16,107 bases of DNA, from contig CAYSPU010000132.1 in the NCBI GenBank assembly GCA_964432995.1, positions 1-16,107 on the forward strand, written 5' to 3'. Both the position numbers and the translations under genes were made by a program. Within the stretch, counting starts at the first letter, position 1; each line of letters starts with the position of its first letter. Positions 7,111 to 14,405 of this stretch are shown in pieces. Source of the stretch: CAYSPU01 sp964432995. Lineage in GTDB: Bacteria; Verrucomicrobiota; Verrucomicrobiia; Limisphaerales; JAHDYP01. Under the pieces are notes generated by a model. The model was not told the DNA's origin. It saw nothing but the letters and a program-made list of their open reading frames with translations, and made no database searches.

Positions 7111-10032
7111 CTATTTCTTGCGGCGCAGCAGATCCAATGGGTTCAGGCCAGGCGTGGCGTTGGTCGGGGTCTGGTTGGTCGAAGTCGATTTCTGGCCGGT
7201 GAGAAGGTCGGTGGCGCCTTTGAGCAAGTCGCCGGTCTTGCCTCCGGTGTCGACGCCGAGTTTCTCGGCGATGCCGATGCCGGACTTGAGGAGCAGGCCG
7301 CCCAGGGCGCGCTCGTTGAGGTCGCTCTTGGGTTCGCCCAGGGTTCCCTTCACGGTGACGAACTTGGGCAGCATGGCATAGCGGGCGTTGGTGGGGGTGT
7401 TGGCGGGCAGCAGACTGGCCTTCTCCGCCAGGGACCGCCGCAGGGCGAACTCCACCGGCAGGTCGAGCGGTGAGTTCGTCAGAACCGCGGCGATGGGGAT
7501 GGCGCCCTGGGTGCTGGCTTCGAACGCCTCGCTCTCGACCTTGAAGCGGCGGAGGTTGATGTTGCCGCCGCCCAAGTCGGTCTGGGCATCCAGCCAGTTG
7601 ATTGGCGAATTGGTGATGGCCTGGACGCGGAGGAGCGTGGCGATGGGGACGACCAGTTTTCGGACCTTGGGGCCCATGAGTTGGATATTGGCGTTGGTGA
7701 AGGTGAAGGCCGCCTGGCCACTGAGGCTCTTCTGCAGGCTGGCGCCGGTGACTCCGGCCCCGTTGATCTTGGCCTGGGCCATGATGAGGCCCCGATACTG
7801 GTTGGTTTGATCGAGGAGAAAGCTGTTGGCGAGCGGATCGAGCGGCACCTTGTCGAGCAGGAAGGAGAGCGCATAGGTGTAGCCCTTGACGCCGAGGTCG
7901 AGGTCCACGCTGGCTTGGACGGGTGCGCCGTTCATGGTGAGACGGCAGGGGTTGAGGACGATCTTGCCGCCGTCGATTTTGGCGGTGACTCCGCAGTTCT
8001 GGAGGTTGACCTCGCGCAGGAACACCTGTCGGAGGGTGGCATCGGCTGTGAACTGGAGAGGGAAGGTGACCGGCTCCGGCTCGGCGTTGCTGGCGGGGGC
8101 GGGCGTCGTCGGGCTGCCGGCGGCCGGTGTCACCGTTCCGGTGTCGCTGGCGAACGCCTCGTAGAGCTGAGTCAGATCCAGAGTGTCCGCCTTGGCCGTC
8201 AAGCGGCCCTTCGTGACTGCGGGATCGGCGAGGTCGAAGGAGCCCGTGAGGGTTACGCGGTTCGTGGCGGCACGCTGGGTCGGCGTGAGCGTCAACTGAG
8301 CCTGGCGCAGATCGAACGTCTGGTTCGTCATGGCACCGTCCATGAGGACATCCGCACGCAGCGGTGTGGTCGGGCCGCTGCCCATCAAGCGGGCCATGAT
8401 CGCCTCCGCTTGGGTTTGCAGGTGGAAAGCGGCGCCATCGTAACGGGCCGAACCCGCGAGCGAGAGGGCGGGCTGCGCCTGCCGTGTGAGCTCAAGGCGG
8501 TAGTCGCTGAGGTCGACCTTCTCAAACTGGCTGAGCTGCCCGTTGAGCTGGAGTTTGAGCAGCCCCTGGGTAAGAGGAGCCGAGCCCAGTTGAGCGGCGA
8601 GGTCGGCAATCTGACCCGTGACGCCCAGTTTCAGTTGCTGGCCGCTCTGTTCGGCGAGGAGCTTCATCTGCAGCGAAAGCCGGCCCGCCGTAACCGTGTC
8701 CCCCAGGAAGGCTTTCCACGGCGCCAGATCGAAGTCGGTCACGGCAACATCAAACGCCGAATCGGCCGCGGCGGCGGCGGTTCTGCCCCACGCCAGCGCC
8801 ATCGGTTTCGAGAGGCTTCCGCGCAGGAATGGCTTCTGGTTCTGGCTGCCGTCGAGGGTGAGGACCTGCACTTGGGCAGACTCGGCGGTGGTATTGACAG
8901 TGGCGTTACAGGTCAACTGCAGGTCGAGGGGCGGCGTGGTCAGCCCCTCTTGCGTCACGCTGAAGCGCGAGGCGTTGAAGCGGGTGTTGGCCGCGACGAC
9001 CGATCCGGCCTGGCTCAGTGACACCTCGGCCGTGCCGTTGATGACGGTCGTGTTGAAATCAACTCCGAAGGGGGCGCCGACCAAGTTGAGCACTTGGCGG
9101 TCGATGGAGGTGAGGTCCAGTTTCAAGCGGCCTTCCTTTTTCGACAAGTCCAGCGGGCCGGCGACCTTTGCTTCGCCGAGCACCTTGTCTCCGCGCAGGA
9201 AGCGCCCGGCAAACTCCTTGACCTCGGTGGGGGTTACGTCACCGGTCAGGAGGGCGCGCAGCCCGGCCAGTTCGCGCAATGAACCTTCCGCGCGGCGGAC
9301 ATCTTCCTCGATTCGCGCTTTGAGGGTTTGGGGCATCAAGTCGGCGCCCAAGCTGTACTCGACGGTGCCGGAGGTGCGGGCTTCCAGCACGTCGTTCGTG
9401 GGACGCGAGACCTGGAGCGCCGCCGCCAGCGTCAGCTTGCCGGACTGACCGTTCTGGAGCCGATCCAGCGCGACGTCGATACCGCTGAGTTCGACGAGTT
9501 CGCGCGCACCGTTCGGGAGATGCTGGATTTGCCGGACCACGCCGTTCTTCACCGAGACGTTCCGGACATCCAGTTGAGTTGGTTCGGACGGCGCCGCGGT
9601 TGGCGCGGGTGCCGCCGCAGGGGTTTCCTCCTGCAGCAGCGGGTCCAGGTTGCTGGTGCCGTCGGCATTGTTGACGACCTGCACGATCGGCGAAATGAGC
9701 GTGATCTCGTTCACGCGCATCGTCCCGCGGAGAATGGCGAACAGACTGTAGCGCAAACGCACCTCCTCGGCTTGCAGCAGCGGCTCCGACCCCGTGGTCT
9801 GAACCTTCAGTTGCCGAAGGTGCACCTGGGAGAACGGGCTGATGGACGCGTCCGCCACCGTCACCTGAGCATTCATGCTGCGGCCCACCCGCGGGAGGAT
9901 CACGCCCTTGAAGAAGGCAGAACTTGTGACGACGAAATAGGCGACCACCAGCAACACGAGCAGCCCGCCACCAGCAATGAGAAGTCGTCGCCCCCACTTC
10001 GGGCGCCGGACGGATTCAGAGGAGGTTGTCAT
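7111..10032 (-). CDS. AsmA-like protein, inner-membrane anchored
   Basis: 973 residues. A basic N terminus precedes one transmembrane helix (about 17-36), and the rest is predicted periplasmic. The pattern is that of the AsmA/TamB-related bridge-like family: an N-terminal chorein-like segment after the helix (VILPRVGRSMNAQVTVADAS), long beta-rich repeats, and an AsmA C-terminal region at roughly 640-890 (TFPLQFTADATLRQVFLREV onward). Low-complexity Pro/Ala linkers lie near 133-150 and 635-650. Known AsmA-like proteins span the periplasm and move or control phospholipid for the outer membrane; that role here is by family. The tail is a Thr/Asn linker ending in basic RRKK. A sigma70-like promoter lies 84 nt upstream. 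It is the last core-type gene before the cassette array. Confidence 0.9.
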   Translation of the reverse strand: MTTSSESVRRPKWGRRLLIAGGGLLVLLVVAYFVVTSSAFFKGVILPRVGRSMNAQVTVADASISPFSQVHLRQLKVQTTGSEPLLQAEEVRLRYSLFAILRGTMRVNEITLISPIVQVVNNADGTSNLDPLLQEETPAAAPAPTAAPSEPTQLDVRNVSVKNGVVRQIQHLPNGARELVELSGIDVALDRLQNGQSGKLTLAAALQVSRPTNDVLEARTSGTVEYSLGADLMPQTLKARIEEDVRRAEGSLRELAGLRALLTGDVTPTEVKEFAGRFLRGDKVLGEAKVAGPLDLSKKEGRLKLDLTSIDRQVLNLVGAPFGVDFNTTVINGTAEVSLSQAGSVVAANTRFNASRFSVTQEGLTTPPLDLQLTCNATVNTTAESAQVQVLTLDGSQNQKPFLRGSLSKPMALAWGRTAAAAADSAFDVAVTDFDLAPWKAFLGDTVTAGRLSLQMKLLAEQSGQQLKLGVTGQIADLAAQLGSAPLTQGLLKLQLNGQLSQFEKVDLSDYRLELTRQAQPALSLAGSARYDGAAFHLQTQAEAIMARLMGSGPTTPLRADVLMDGAMTNQTFDLRQAQLTLTPTQRAATNRVTLTGSFDLADPAVTKGRLTAKADTLDLTQLYEAFASDTGTVTPAAGSPTTPAPASNAEPEPVTFPLQFTADATLRQVFLREVNLQNCGVTAKIDGGKIVLNPCRLTMNGAPVQASVDLDLGVKGYTYALSFLLDKVPLDPLANSFLLDQTNQYRGLIMAQAKINGAGVTGASLQKSLSGQAAFTFTNANIQLMGPKVRKLVVPIATLLRVQAITNSPINWLDAQTDLGGGNINLRRFKVESEAFEASTQGAIPIAAVLTNSPLDLPVEFALRRSLAEKASLLPANTPTNARYAMLPKFVTVKGTLGEPKSDLNERALGGLLLKSGIGIAEKLGVDTGGKTGDLLKGATDLLTGQKSTSTNQTPTNATPGLNPLDLLRRKK

Positions 10033-10263
10033 AGAGTTGAAAACAGTGTCCGTCGGCGGCCAGCGCCACGGGGGCGGACGCCGGTCGCCTCAGGCAAAAC
10101 CAACATCGACGCCTCAGTATAGGCAGCTCTTGGGCCAGCAGCAACAGCGGAGGACGGTCCTGCATCCTCGCCTGAGTGGCGCTGGGAGTTCGTTCGTCCC
10201 CGGTCGACGCGCCGTTTTCGCCCCTGCGGGCAAGCCCCGAGGGGCACACGCATGAGGCGCAAT
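10033..10263. other. Upstream region of the AsmA-like gene
   Basis: 231 bases between the AsmA-like start and the first R'-type box of the array. It carries the promoter at 10116-10144. I see no gene on either strand; the short frames crossing it look like translated GC-rich noise. Confidence 0.55.
10116..10144 (-). promoter_or_regulatory. Sigma70-like promoter for the AsmA-like gene
   Basis: On the minus strand, TTGCTG (10144-10139) and TATACT (10121-10116) are separated by exactly 17 nt. The -10 matches consensus at five of six positions and the -35 keeps TTG. The predicted start near 10109 gives an approximately 77-nt leader to the ATG at 10032. Confidence 0.6.
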
Positions 10264-10363
10264 GCCGAACCCGGGAATCCGATTTGGCGCCACCTCATCA
10301 AGGCCCCGTCCCAGCCGGACGGAATGTCCGCTTGCATTCTTAACGCCTGACCCTGACGGCACC
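10264..10363 (-). other. Degenerate attC or array end
   Basis: An R'-type box GTTCGGC (minus strand, 10270-10264) is identical to the one at 16055-16049. The other arm is not clear: the expected R'' near the toxin stop is replaced by GGCGTTAAG (10335-10343 region), and pairing between the arms is weak. A small hairpin (GGAC, loop GGAAT, GTCC) lies in the middle. It may be an eroded terminal attC marking the distal end of the array, or not a site at all. Confidence 0.3.
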
Positions 10364-10657
10364 CTACCTGCGATCACGACCATACTGTGGGTGTCGCCTC
10401 TGGTGCTTCACCACCGTGATCCGAATGCTGTCGGCAGCAGCCCTTCGGAAGTAAATGACATACGGGAACCGTCTCATGAGACAGCGTCGGATGTCTGCGG
10501 TAACAACCATCCAGCGCTCCGGAGTCGCGGCCAGCGCCAGGACCTGCCGCTCGAACTCATCAAGGAACTGAACCCCCAATCCCGGGCAGCGCTCCTCGTA
10601 ATAACGCTGTATCTCTCGCAACTCTGCCTCAACCGCCGGATGGTAGTAGACCCTCAT
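10364..10657 (-). CDS. ParE/RelE-family toxin
   Basis: 97 residues. N-terminal VYYHPAVEAELREIQRYYEE and the later block RRCLMRRFPYVIYF (57-70), followed by IRITVVKHQRRHPQYGR, are characteristic of ParE/RelE-superfamily toxins: two helices, then a beta-sheet ending in a His/Arg-rich edge. Members inhibit gyrase (ParE) or cleave ribosome-bound mRNA (RelE); the FPY motif and the length favour the ParE-like branch. The ATG overlaps the antitoxin stop by four bases (ATGA), so the pair is translationally coupled. It is part of a cassette. The target is not determinable from sequence. Confidence 0.88.
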   Translation of the reverse strand: MRVYYHPAVEAELREIQRYYEERCPGLGVQFLDEFERQVLALAATPERWMVVTADIRRCLMRRFPYVIYFRRAAADSIRITVVKHQRRHPQYGRDRR

Positions 10658-10878
10658 CCGCGCAACCGAGACATCAGCTCCTCGTGGGAGAGCGGTTGCA
10701 CCTCCGCGGCTTCCAACTGACGATCCCGCTCTACAGCCAACGCAACTGCCTCAATTTCGTCACCGGCGGCGGGAACCTCAAACGGATCGGCGAGGCTCTC
10801 CCACAGGGACTCGGCAAGTACCGCCCGCTCTTTCGGTGGCAGCCGAAGCGCCTCAGTAGCAATCTGGTCGATACTCAT
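10654..10878 (-). CDS. Antitoxin of the addiction-module family
   Basis: 74 residues from the ATG at 10878. A longer frame upstream would run into the attC and is rejected. MSIDQIATEALRLPPKERAV followed by LAESLWESL is the classic N-terminal signature of the small addiction-module antitoxins that partner ParE/RelE toxins. The acidic middle and C-terminal HEELMSRLRG helix fit the toxin-binding part. It overlaps the toxin start by four bases and directly follows the attC R' box by 47 nt, so the pair is one cassette. A promoter candidate sits right at the start codon. Confidence 0.87.
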   Translation of the reverse strand: MSIDQIATEALRLPPKERAVLAESLWESLADPFEVPAAGDEIEAVALAVERDRQLEAAEVQPLSHEELMSRLRG

Positions 10879-10884
10879 GGCCGG

Positions 10885-10913
10885 AATATACACAGCGCCA
10901 CCCGCCGCGGGAA
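10885..10913 (-). promoter_or_regulatory. Possible antitoxin promoter with palindrome (leaderless mRNA?)
   Basis: On the minus strand, TATATT (10890-10885) has a 17-nt spacing to a weak TTCCCG (10913-10908). An 11-bp palindrome CCCGCCGCGGG (10901-10911) lies between them. The predicted start would fall on or next to the ATG at 10878, giving a leaderless transcript. The palindrome is a candidate operator for the antitoxin. The -35 is poor, so this is tentative. Confidence 0.35.
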
Positions 10914-10925
10914 GGGTTGCTTTTG

Positions 10926-11015
10926 GCCCAACGCCCAGTGCAGCCACAACGGGCCACCGGCGCTCGCATCTCAACCAGACGGCTTCCTGCCCTTGGCTGG
11001 CACGACTGGTTGAAC
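10926..11015 (-). other. attC site (toxin-antitoxin cassette upstream boundary)
   Basis: Minus-strand R'' GTTCAAC (11015-11009) and R' GTTGGGC (10932-10926) both fit the integron consensus exactly. After a 5-nt spacer the arms pair GTG-CAGCC-A against GTGCCAGCCAA, leaving an extra C and an extra A on the L'' arm. R'' is 14 nt from the 11029 stop. Confidence 0.88.
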
Positions 11016-11028
11016 TTCCACTTTCAAT

Positions 11029-11604
11029 TCAAGGCACCCGAACCTTAATCCAGGTACTCCGCTCACGGCCCCAGATCGGGACCCCATCCCACGCCTCTCC
11101 GGCATACCTCTTCATCAATCCTGTCCCTTCGTGCCACGGCCTCTCTACGAGAACCGCGCGGTTGTCGCTCATGAAGTCCTTCTGGGCGATGAACTGCCCT
11201 GCGGACGCCGGGTTGTCGCAGACGCTCCAGATGCCCGAGGACAGCTCGCTGACAAAGCCGAACTCCCCTGGCGCGATGACACCCGCGACGCCGAAATAGT
11301 ACGCGCCATCCCACCGCAGCCGATTATTCACGACGTGGAACACCAGCCAGTCGCCTTTCTGAACCTCGATGGCCGTACTCTCCGCCGTAGCCCCGAACCG
11401 ATCCAGCAGCGGCTTGCGCTTCGTGTCAGGCACCCGCACGCCATTGTGATACACATCCACCACGAAATCGTCCGCAACGCTGATCACCTGATGCGCCCGG
11501 ATACGTGAAGGCATAGTCTGTGTCCCTGACGGTGTGGTGGTGCACCCGCCAGACAGCGCGATGCATCCAGCAACGAGAAGCAGGAGGCAGATGGTCGATT
11601 TCAT
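11029..11604 (-). CDS. Cassette-borne exported protein, probable lipoprotein
   Basis: 191 residues from the ATG at 11604, which gives a clean signal sequence (hydrophobic about 7-18); the lipid Cys is either Cys21 (LSGGC) or Cys14 (LVAGC). The mature part contains FVVDVYHNGVRVPD, IEVQKGDWLVFHVVNNRLRW (residues about 78-97), an ASAGQFIAQKD segment and a C-terminal WDGVPIWGRERSTWIKVRVP. This looks like a beta-sandwich that may bind other proteins or ligands, but I do not recognise a named family. There are two Cys in the mature chain region (Cys21 and a CDN motif near residue 129). The start is 34 nt from the neighbouring R'-type box. Function unknown. Confidence 0.8.
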   Translation of the reverse strand: MKSTICLLLLVAGCIALSGGCTTTPSGTQTMPSRIRAHQVISVADDFVVDVYHNGVRVPDTKRKPLLDRFGATAESTAIEVQKGDWLVFHVVNNRLRWDGAYYFGVAGVIAPGEFGFVSELSSGIWSVCDNPASAGQFIAQKDFMSDNRAVLVERPWHEGTGLMKRYAGEAWDGVPIWGRERSTWIKVRVP

Positions 11605-11637
11605 AAGGGTGGTCAGAACATTCAAGGGCCTCTCTCC

Positions 11638-11788
11638 GCCCAACGACCCGGACCGGGCGCCCCGGGCGAACGGTGTTTATTTGCCAACCGTGGCGCACAG
11701 CCGGCGTTGCCTGGTGTAGCGCTGCGGAGTGTGGCGGGAGCGTGAGTGTGGAGCGTTGGTGAGGAGGTCAGGGGTTGGATGGTTGGAC
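11638..11788 (-). other. Degenerate cassette boundary (attC-like)
   Basis: R' GTTGGGC (minus, 11644-11638) is perfect and sits 33 nt before the next start. R''-type boxes GTCCAAC (11788-11782) and ATCCAAC (11780-11774) lie 11-19 nt after the 11799 stop, as expected. However, the arms between them do not pair in the way the other sites do. Alternative inner arms near 11706-11712 pair only partly. It may be a rearranged or decayed attC, or a fusion of two. Confidence 0.4.
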
Positions 11789-11798
11789 TCTTCTGCGC

Positions 11799-12419
11799 TC
11801 AATCCGGCTCCTCGTATCGTAATGCCCGAAGCCTGCTCGGCCTCCTTGAAGGCTCAGGAATATCCAGGTTCCCGAACGGCGTCTCCAAGGCACGGGTCAA
11901 ATCGAGGTCATGCAAGAAGAACGCAACGCGAACATCGCCGCGTAACAGGTCCCGATGCTGACTCAGCTCGGGACTCCGAGCCAGAATCCTGGTGCCGTCC
12001 GCACTCAGCAAGACCTCCATCCAAGGAACCTGCCAAAATGAACGTCCGACTCCATCCATGGGCTGAGTGATTGCGCCAAAATCAAAAGGAGATTCGAGCC
12101 CCGAGATCCGCACCTCGATCAAGTGGCATCTCTCCCGCGCCCGGACAGGATACACGCCAAGGACCGTGGCCTCGCCTTTCTGACGGACCGGAGGACTGGC
12201 CCGGCGCGCATCAGGATCCCGCAAGTCGGTCTCCACATCCTGGAAAAGCTGCCGCAACTCGTGTGTGCCGGGAAGAGGGTCCGTCGAGCGAGGCGGGTCG
12301 GCGCCTCCCCCTGTTTGGGGCTCGGATGGACCTGAGGCTTCGTGATTCGTGCTCATGCATCCTGCGAACAGGATCGAGATGCCAACAAGTAGCGCTGCCA
12401 AATGCCGGCAAGAACTCAT
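11799..12419 (-). CDS. Cassette-borne lipoprotein, unknown function
   Basis: 206 residues from the ATG at 12419; a TTG nine bases upstream lies within the R' box and is less likely. The lipoprotein signal is clear (hydrophobic 7-18, LFAGC with Cys21). A Ser/Pro/Gly-rich, Gly-Gly linker follows to about 45, then a domain with LFQDVETDLRDPDARRA, VYPVRARERCHLIEVRISG and FWQVPWMEVLLSADGTRILA. No family recognised. It begins 4 nt from the attC R' box, a spacing typical of cassette genes. Confidence 0.78.
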   Translation of the reverse strand: MSSCRHLAALLVGISILFAGCMSTNHEASGPSEPQTGGGADPPRSTDPLPGTHELRQLFQDVETDLRDPDARRASPPVRQKGEATVLGVYPVRARERCHLIEVRISGLESPFDFGAITQPMDGVGRSFWQVPWMEVLLSADGTRILARSPELSQHRDLLRGDVRVAFFLHDLDLTRALETPFGNLDIPEPSRRPSRLRALRYEEPD

Positions 12420-12422
12420 GGA

Positions 12423-12549
12423 GTCCAACGCTGAGAGCAGGCGCCGCCGCCGACAGCGGGCTCTCGCTCTGTAACCGTGGGGCTCATCGTACCGGGGCTG
12501 TTCGATGTCGAGACGGCTGGCGGCGGTGGCCTGACTCGACTGGTTGGCC
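12423..12549 (-). other. attC site between the lipoprotein and MazEF-like cassettes
   Basis: R'' GGCCAAC (12549-12543) and R' GTTGGAC (12429-12423, exact consensus). Spacers CAGTC and GCTGA are 5 nt on both sides. Arms pair as GAG-CAGGC-GCCGCCGCC against GAGTCAGGCCACCGCCGCC, leaving T and C extra-helical on L'' and one G-T wobble. R'' is 7 nt from the 12556 stop; R' is 4 nt from the 12419 start. Confidence 0.9.
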
Positions 12550-12555
12550 CAGCCC

Positions 12556-12867
12556 TCAAAGCCGCATATGTTGATTCCACCTTTCCCGCACAGCGTCGGT
12601 GTCCCGACCGCTCAGGACGCCCAGCCGTTGTCGAAAAATGCTGCGCTCTGCGGTGACCAGTCGATCGAGGCGGGCCACCGACGGCTTCAGCAGTCCGGAC
12701 GCTTGCCAATCGACCAACCGGACGTCGAGCGGGCCAGTCCTGACACCAGAGGTCACGCGGCAAATCAGCGCATCCTGACCGAGATCGAACAGCACCAAGG
12801 CCGGCCGTACCTTGCTCGACGCGCCGGACGTGAACGGAAACTCACAAAGAAACACCTCCCCGAACAT
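12556..12867 (-). CDS. MazF/PemK-family toxin
   Basis: 103 residues from the ATG at 12867. GEVFLCEFPFTSG, then SSKVRPALVLFD (18-29), then ICRVTSG (35-41) match the beta-strand core of MazF/PemK endoribonucleases, in which the KxRPALV strand and the following Thr/Ser region form the active site. A later PSVARLDRLVTAE is also usual for this family. It presumably cleaves mRNA at short specific sequences. The ATG follows the antitoxin stop with a gap of one base. A longer in-frame reading upstream would overlap the antitoxin gene. Confidence 0.9.
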   Translation of the reverse strand: MFGEVFLCEFPFTSGASSKVRPALVLFDLGQDALICRVTSGVRTGPLDVRLVDWQASGLLKPSVARLDRLVTAERSIFRQRLGVLSGRDTDAVRERWNQHMRL

Positions 12868-12868
12868 A

Positions 12869-13081
12869 TCAACGCAAGGAATCGTAGACGGCGTCCTCAG
12901 GGGGATCTTCGCGAAGGAACTGCGCATAGGCGCCCAACCGCCAGTCCGCGTCCCCAGCCTCATCGTCCGTCAAGACGATGATCCGTGCTCGGCCGGCCTT
13001 CGGTAGCTGTGCCGCGACGTCGGCCGGAATCCTGAGGCAGTCCGAATCCGTGAGTTCGGTCGTAAACTCCACCGCGTTCAT
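12869..13081 (-). CDS. Antitoxin, AbrB/MazE-like
   Basis: 70 residues. DSDCLRIPADVAAQL (13-27) followed by RARIIVLTDD is an AbrB-type swapped-hairpin DNA-binding fold, as in MazE antitoxins. The acidic C terminus WRLGAYAQFLREDPPEDAVY is the usual toxin-neutralising tail. It lies directly upstream of the MazF-like toxin. The ATG at 13081 lies 2 nt from a GTTCTGC box that I read as R'. GGAGG lies about 14 nt upstream, rather far for a ribosome binding site. Autorepression through the AbrB fold is expected by family. Confidence 0.85.
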   Translation of the reverse strand: MNAVEFTTELTDSDCLRIPADVAAQLPKAGRARIIVLTDDEAGDADWRLGAYAQFLREDPPEDAVYDSLR

Positions 13082-13083
13082 GG

Positions 13084-13219
13084 GCAGAACCTAATCCTCC
13101 GTCACACCCGGGTCAATCGAAGCCGCACGCCGCTACGATACCACGAGCCCGATCATCAAGCCAACCACGCCGGGACGATGGCTGCCGATTGAAACGGTGA
13201 CGCTCTCCCGCCGTTGGCA
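13084..13219 (-). other. Probable attC site (imperfect)
   Basis: R'' GCCAAC-type box (13219-13213) and R' GTTCTGC (13090-13084). After 5-nt spacers the arms pair over CGTCAC and, further in, TCAATCG; GAG[A]GCGTC against CCTCCGTC reproduces one expected extra base. The first three pairs are lost and the second extra base is displaced, so it is a weaker member of the set. R'' is 22 nt from the 13241 stop. Confidence 0.55.
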
Positions 13220-13240
13220 GGCCCGACTGCTTGGACCTTC

Positions 13241-13556
13241 TCATGGGCCCTTTGTCGGAGCCGGGGATGCAGCTCCCCAAAGCAGGGACGCCAGCAGCAG
13301 CCCTCCAAGAGCGAAGCCCATCGCCGACCACACCAATCGCCGATCGTGTGTATGAGCGGCCGCTGCAATTCCGCCCACCAGAAGGGCCACGCTGGATCCC
13401 AAACACAAATACAGAACCCCCTGCAAAGACGTGGCTCGCACGTTCGCCGCCGCCCGAGAGGACCAGAATAGCGAGTGCGACCGGGATGGTCGCCTTGAAT
13501 GGCAACAACGCCAACCGCCAGCGGCGAATGCTTAGCTGCGTCGACGCGCTACTCAT
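13241..13556 (-). pseudogene. Small membrane protein cassette, probably frameshifted
   Basis: The ORF starting at the ATG at 13556, 9 nt from the R' box, encodes a basic N terminus and one transmembrane segment (LLPFKATIPVALAILVLSGG), then turns into low-quality sequence. In the +1 frame, from about 13470 or from a GTG at 13441, a 66-residue stretch to 13241 encodes two more transmembrane helices (LQGVLYLCLGSSVALLVGG and WSAMGFALGGLLLASLLWG). Together they make a sensible three-helix protein of about 100 residues. A frameshift near the GC-rich stretch at 13444-13458 or slightly upstream is the simplest explanation; sequencing error or two separate small genes are alternatives. Family unknown. 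Confidence 0.6.
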
Positions 13557-14356
13557 GGCACAAGGGGCCAACGCTCTGCATCACTGGCGGCGGGCAAGCG
13601 ACGCTGGTTTTCGCCCTGACGCGGCGTTCCGCCGTCCAGTGCATGCGGTTGGTTATGCCCCGATGGTGAGCGACGCCCCCAGAATAGAAGTGCAGCGCCA
13701 GCAGCGCATAAGGCTGGGAAACTAGGCTCTGGAACTGCAGATGCCTGGACTTCCAGCACGAGAAACTCTCCACTGGCAAAGGGATTTCCGGTCGTTGTGG
13801 CACCCATCGTCCAATCGGACGCTGTGGTGTAAGCCGGCGACTTGGTAAACAACAACGCCGCAGCAACCGGACTTTCGGCAGGCATACCTGCGATGATGGA
13901 GTATTCCGTAAAGGGATTCAAAGTGATCGGCTGAAGCGGTGAAAAGTCGATGAATTGAGTATAGGCAATAGGGTTTAGGGATTGGGGCCATTGGGTCTGT
14001 CGGGGGTCGAGCGCCGGATTCCCAAAGCTGCCTAGGAGCGAATCGCCCTGGAAGAGTTGAATGCTTAGCCACTGCGGCGCAGCGGAGCCTGCTGGGTATC
14101 CAGACTCAAAGTAGAACTCCAGCGTGATCGCGTTAACGGAGGAGCTACCGGCACCAGTTACAAAACGGGCTGTATCATTTCCATACGGAATCCCTCCCCG
14201 AAATAAGTTGTGAATATCGCCTATGCCGCCTTGCGTCCACCGGTTGTCCAGGTTGCTCACATAACAAAACGTGCCTTGGGCTTCGGCGATCGGCACGACC
14301 GAGGACAAGATGAACACAAGGATGGAGAGCTTCAGTTTGTGCAATACAGATTCCAT
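13553..14356 (-). CDS. PEP-CTERM protein, probable choice-of-anchor R-type domain; ORF extends through attC
   Basis: 267 residues. A signal peptide (about 8-26, cleaved after AEA) is followed by a beta-sandwich with NLDN, an aromatic FVTGAGSSSVNAITLEFYFE strand, LNPFTEYSIIAG and SDWTMGATTTGNPFASGEFL, resembling choice-of-anchor R domains seen with PEP-CTERM. The sorting signal is complete: VPEP at 208-211, a hydrophobic helix (about 212-226) and Arg-Arg at 228-229, where such proteins normally end. Here the frame continues: residues about 233-267 are encoded by the attC and the next cassette's first bases, and the stop overlaps the next ATG at 13556 as ATGA. Exosortase would cut before the extension, so the tail may be harmless. 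Exported and envelope-anchored is the inference. Confidence 0.88.
   Translation of the reverse strand: MESVLHKLKLSILVFILSSVVPIAEAQGTFCYVSNLDNRWTQGGIGDIHNLFRGGIPYGNDTARFVTGAGSSSVNAITLEFYFESGYPAGSAAPQWLSIQLFQGDSLLGSFGNPALDPRQTQWPQSLNPIAYTQFIDFSPLQPITLNPFTEYSIIAGMPAESPVAAALLFTKSPAYTTASDWTMGATTTGNPFASGEFLVLEVQASAVPEPSFPALCAAGAALLFWGRRSPSGHNQPHALDGGTPRQGENQRRLPAASDAERWPLVP
13566..13658 (-). other. attC site inside the PEP-CTERM ORF
   Basis: R'' GCATAAC (13658-13652) and R' GTTGGCC (13572-13566), each followed or preceded by a 5-nt spacer. Arms pair as GCAT-CACTGG-CGGCGG against GCATGCACTGGACGGCGG, leaving G and A extra-helical on L''. The site is overlapped by the 3' end of the PEP-CTERM frame. 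Confidence 0.9.
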
Positions 14357-14405
14357 GTCGATAGCTGCCGACTGACGCCAATATTAGCTCCGAGCAGTGC
14401 GACCT

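Noticed and set aside
7681..9021. Plus-strand open frame (446 codons) antisense to the AsmA-like gene
   Set aside because: Same artefact; the minus-strand frame is continuous over 973 codons with a transmembrane anchor and AsmA features.
13113..13440. Continuation of the frame starting at 13556 down to 13113
   Set aside because: After the first transmembrane helix the sequence is Arg/Ser/Gly-rich and runs into the attC at 13084-13219; the alternative frame carries real membrane segments.
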